The notes beneath the pieces are model-generated. The model saw only the letters and a list, made by a program, of their open reading frames with translations. It searched no databases and was not told where the DNA came from. This document shows, in pieces, positions 14,452 to 16,064 of a stretch of 16,064 nt of DNA. Position 1 is the first letter of the stretch. Each line of letters opens with the position of its first letter. The position numbers and the translations under genes were made by a program. Origin of the DNA: Candidatus Mcinerneyibacterium aminivorans (GTDB taxonomy: Bacteria > Macinerneyibacteriota > Macinerneyibacteria > Macinerneyibacteriales > Macinerneyibacteriaceae); contig VSIX01000068.1 of assembly GCA_008086245.1 (NCBI GenBank), positions 1-16,064 on the forward strand, in the 5' to 3' direction.

Positions 14452-15608
14452 GTTATCTTCACTTCGATGTTTTATCAAAGAGTATCTCCAAGAAAAATAA
14501 TCTTCCCTGCGGGGATGTTTTCCGGATTGAAAAAAACAGGGAGGAAACAGTAGTAGTTCTGGTTGATGGTCTGGGTTCGGGGATAACTGCAAATATATCT
14601 GCTAATTTTTACTGCTCCAAGTTTATCGAACTTTACAAAAGCAGTGATTTTTCTTTAAGAGAATCATTCAAGCATATAGTTGAAATACTTCATGATTCAA
14701 GAGGGGATGAGAGCAAACCTTACGGTGTAATCACAATAGTAAGAATCCTGAATAACGGCGAAACAACAATTTTAACATATGAAATGCCGAATCCAATATA
14801 TATAGCAGAAAACGATCATGCAACTGTTCTTAATGGGAGAAGCTTTTATCTGGCAAAGGAGATTATACATGAAATAAACTGCTATATAGAGGAGGATGAA
14901 AGCCTTCTTTTATACAGTGACGGTGTTACCCAGTCGGGCATGGGTAATGGATACCGTAGAGGATGGCAGACAGAAGGCGTGAAAAGCTTTATTAATAGAT
15001 ATCTGCTGGAGAAAAATTCAATTGAAAAGTTATGTGATAATTTAATAGATAAAAGCATCGAAATTTCTGGCAGACAAAACAGAGATGATATAACCGCCTT
15101 ATTAATACACGGTAGAAAAGGTAAAATCTTAAACTTAATGACCGGCCCTCCGCATAATAAAGAGGATGATAAAAGGGTTGTTGAAGATTTCTGGAACAGA
15201 GAAGGTTATAAGGCTGTATGTGGTTCAACTACAGCCGAAATAGTAGCAGATAAGCTGAATAAAAATATAAAAATTGAGGAAAATCCAAAAAATTTAGCTG
15301 CACCGCCAAGATACTATATTGATGGGATAAATGTAGTAACAGAAGGAGCAGTTACCTTAAATCAGGTATTTCATATAATTGATGAAGATATGGAGGATGT
15401 AGAACTTGACAGCGGAGTAACACAGCTGAATTATTTTTTAAATATGGTTGATAAGATAAATTTCATAGTTGGAAAAGCGCAGAACCCGGCACATAAAAAA
15501 AATATAATATTTAAGCAGCGGGGTATACTAAAAAGAAACAAAATAGTACCCAAAATAGCAGAAAAACTTAAGAAAAAGGGTAAAGTTGTTGAAATTAATT
15601 ATGTTTAA
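14448..15608 (+). CDS. SpoIIE/PP2C-type serine phosphatase with extra C-terminal domain
   Basis: 386 aa. The N-terminal PP2C/SpoIIE domain (about 20-222) has metal-binding CGD (D23), VDGLGSG (D40, G41), YSDGVT (D158) and NRDDIT (D213, D214), so it should dephosphorylate Ser/Thr residues with Mn or Mg. Residues about 230-386 form a second region with conserved-looking TGPP (232-235), CGSTTAEIV (258-266) and DGINVVTEG (292-300). I recall similar tails on phosphatases beside sensory hydrogenases, but know no function. The start codon overlaps the stop of the hydS-like gene (ATGA), so the two are translationally coupled and probably act as a pair: H2 or redox signal in, dephosphorylation out. Its target is unknown, and no anti-sigma factor, STAS protein or kinase lies in the window. 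It is the last gene of the operon, closed by a terminator. Cytoplasmic. Confidence 0.87.
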   Translation: MSYLHFDVLSKSISKKNNLPCGDVFRIEKNREETVVVLVDGLGSGITANISANFYCSKFIELYKSSDFSLRESFKHIVEILHDSRGDESKPYGVITIVRILNNGETTILTYEMPNPIYIAENDHATVLNGRSFYLAKEIIHEINCYIEEDESLLLYSDGVTQSGMGNGYRRGWQTEGVKSFINRYLLEKNSIEKLCDNLIDKSIEISGRQNRDDITALLIHGRKGKILNLMTGPPHNKEDDKRVVEDFWNREGYKAVCGSTTAEIVADKLNKNIKIEENPKNLAAPPRYYIDGINVVTEGAVTLNQVFHIIDEDMEDVELDSGVTQLNYFLNMVDKINFIVGKAQNPAHKKNIIFKQRGILKRNKIVPKIAEKLKKKGKVVEINYV

Positions 15609-15628
15609 AAATCGCTAAAGCGATTTTT
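15607..15628 (+). terminator. Terminator of the rex-hyd-sensor operon
   Basis: Perfect arms AAAAATCGC and GCGATTTTT around a TAAA loop. The hairpin begins inside the stop codon of the phosphatase gene and the right arm ends in five T residues. It is symmetrical and could also work on the other strand. Confidence 0.7.
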
Positions 15629-15660
15629 GAGTGAACAGTAAAAAGTAAATTGTAAATAGC
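15626..15660. repeat. Heptamer run next to the terminator
   Basis: Five 7-base units in register: TTTGAGT, GAACAGT, AAAAAGT, AAATTGT, AAATAGC. The run is continuous with the right arm of the terminator hairpin, again a short-period array adjoining an A/T stem-loop. Confidence 0.5.
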
Positions 15661-15860
15661 TTAAAGGAGCTTCCTAAGAGGAATAGATTTAAATGTAATA
15701 CCAGAAATTCAGGCATTCTACTTCGTTTTAGCCGGAATATTTTAAATATTTCTAATAACATAACATAAACAATGAAAATTTCAGATGAAGCAAGTAACAC
15801 GAGCGGAGTTCAGGAATCTTCCATATTTACATTTACGATTTTTTCTTCAGAGGATTAATG

Positions 15861-15922
15861 TTTAATTTTTACTTAAACTTAAACTTTAACTTATGCTAAA
15901 AAATTAGCTCTGCTAATTTTTT
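15861..15922 (+). repeat. Hexamer array plus A/T hairpin (copy B)
   Basis: TTTAATTTTT, then ACTTAA, ACTTAA, ACTTTA, ACTTAT, then GCT and a hairpin with 11-base arms AAAAAATTAGC (15898-15908) and GCTAATTTTTT (15912-15922), loop TCT. Order, unit size and orientation match copy A at 49-108. The hairpin arms differ in sequence but keep the A-run/T-run ends. Confidence 0.65.
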
Positions 15923-15942
15923 CTAGTTCTGAATCTGGTTCT

Positions 15943-15964
15943 AAAAATCTCGCAAGAGATTTTT
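15943..15964. repeat. A/T-armed hairpin with GCAA tetraloop
   Basis: Arms AAAAATCTC (15943-15951) and GAGATTTTT (15956-15964) enclose GCAA, a stable GNRA-type loop in RNA. It is separated from copy B by TTCTAGT, TCTGAAT and CTGGTTC-like heptamers. It could terminate transcription from either side, but no gene adjoins it in the window. Confidence 0.55.
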
Positions 15965-15982
15965 CATAAGTCATTACAAGGA

Positions 15983-15999
15983 AGATTTTAAAAAAATCT
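15983..15999. repeat. Small A/T hairpin
   Basis: Arms AGATTTT (15983-15989) and AAAATCT (15993-15999) with an AAA loop. The arms resemble the outer parts of the hairpin at 15943-15964. This is weak on its own and notable only as part of the hairpin cluster. Confidence 0.35.
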
Positions 16000-16064
16000 G
16001 ACGAAGTAATCTCATGTACTGCTTTGGATGTACTTTTAATTTTTTCTTCGAAGGAATTACATTA

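Larger units (their letters stand above)
15609..16064. other. Gene-free tail with hairpins and repeats
   Basis: No open frame here has a ribosome site. A 28-codon ATG frame (15772-15858) and a 61-codon minus-strand frame (15615-15800) are open, but they lack ribosome sites and recognisable content. The region holds a heptamer run, a hexamer array and three further A/T hairpins, listed separately. The 11-base word ATTTTTTCTTC followed by an AGGA motif occurs twice (15838 and 16039). Confidence 0.6.

Noticed and set aside
15615-15800. 61-codon minus-strand frame
   Set aside because: It overlaps the terminator and heptamer run, has no ribosome site, and its hydrophobic look follows from A/T-rich DNA.
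15772-15858. 28-codon ATG frame in the tail
   Set aside because: No ribosome site, surrounded by repeats and hairpins, and no recognisable content.
1-16064. tRNA, rRNA, insertion sequence or phage genes
   Set aside because: No cloverleaf-like segment, rRNA motif, transposase catalytic motif or phage structural gene was recognised on either strand by eye; a dedicated RNA scan was not possible.

Overview
The window looks like a piece of an AT-rich, strictly anaerobic, fermentative low-GC Firmicute. The A/T-rich spacers, strong Shine-Dalgarno sites and an NAD-linked [FeFe]-hydrogenase operon under Rex fit this. A halanaerobial or related clostridial lineage is my best guess, but it is an inference from gene style, because no rRNA or other marker gene is present.

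Left part (1-3243). Bases 1-249 hold short-period repeats and a doubtful coding remnant. A tight minus-strand operon follows (250-1968): two half-size permease subunits, then an exported or membrane-anchored metallo-beta-lactamase-fold protein. Divergent from it, across a 99-base spacer with back-to-back promoters, is a second, cytoplasmic metallo-beta-lactamase-fold hydrolase (2068-2748). A gene-free spacer (2749-3243) is packed with degenerate 7-base repeats.

Middle (3244-7287). A very large membrane protein (1105 aa) has an intact CPBP (CAAX-type) intramembrane protease site in its first half. Its second half appears to be a duplicated copy that has lost the catalytic glutamates. A strong terminator follows it. 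A minus-strand Dps-like ferritin (thioferritin/DPSL type) comes next.

Right part (7288-15628). This is a six-gene plus-strand operon: rex, hydC, hydB, hydA, a PAS-containing sensory-type [FeFe]-hydrogenase (hydS-like), and a SpoIIE/PP2C-type phosphatase. A consensus-like promoter (TTGACA-17-TATAAA) has a good Rex operator candidate just upstream and an 11-base direct repeat in the 5' leader. The likely logic is as follows. HydABC couples NADH and reduced ferredoxin to H2. Rex reads NADH/NAD+ and gates the operon. The sensory hydrogenase reads H2 or redox state and passes the signal to the translationally coupled phosphatase. An alternative-hairpin structure between hydA and hydS may set enzyme:sensor stoichiometry. 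A hairpin terminator closes the operon at 15607-15628.

Tail (15629-16064). No convincing gene. It holds several short A/T-armed hairpins, a heptamer run and a hexamer array, the last of which closely matches a copy at 49-108. The repeat family (6- and 7-base period arrays next to A/T hairpins, only in spacers) is the least explained structure in the window.
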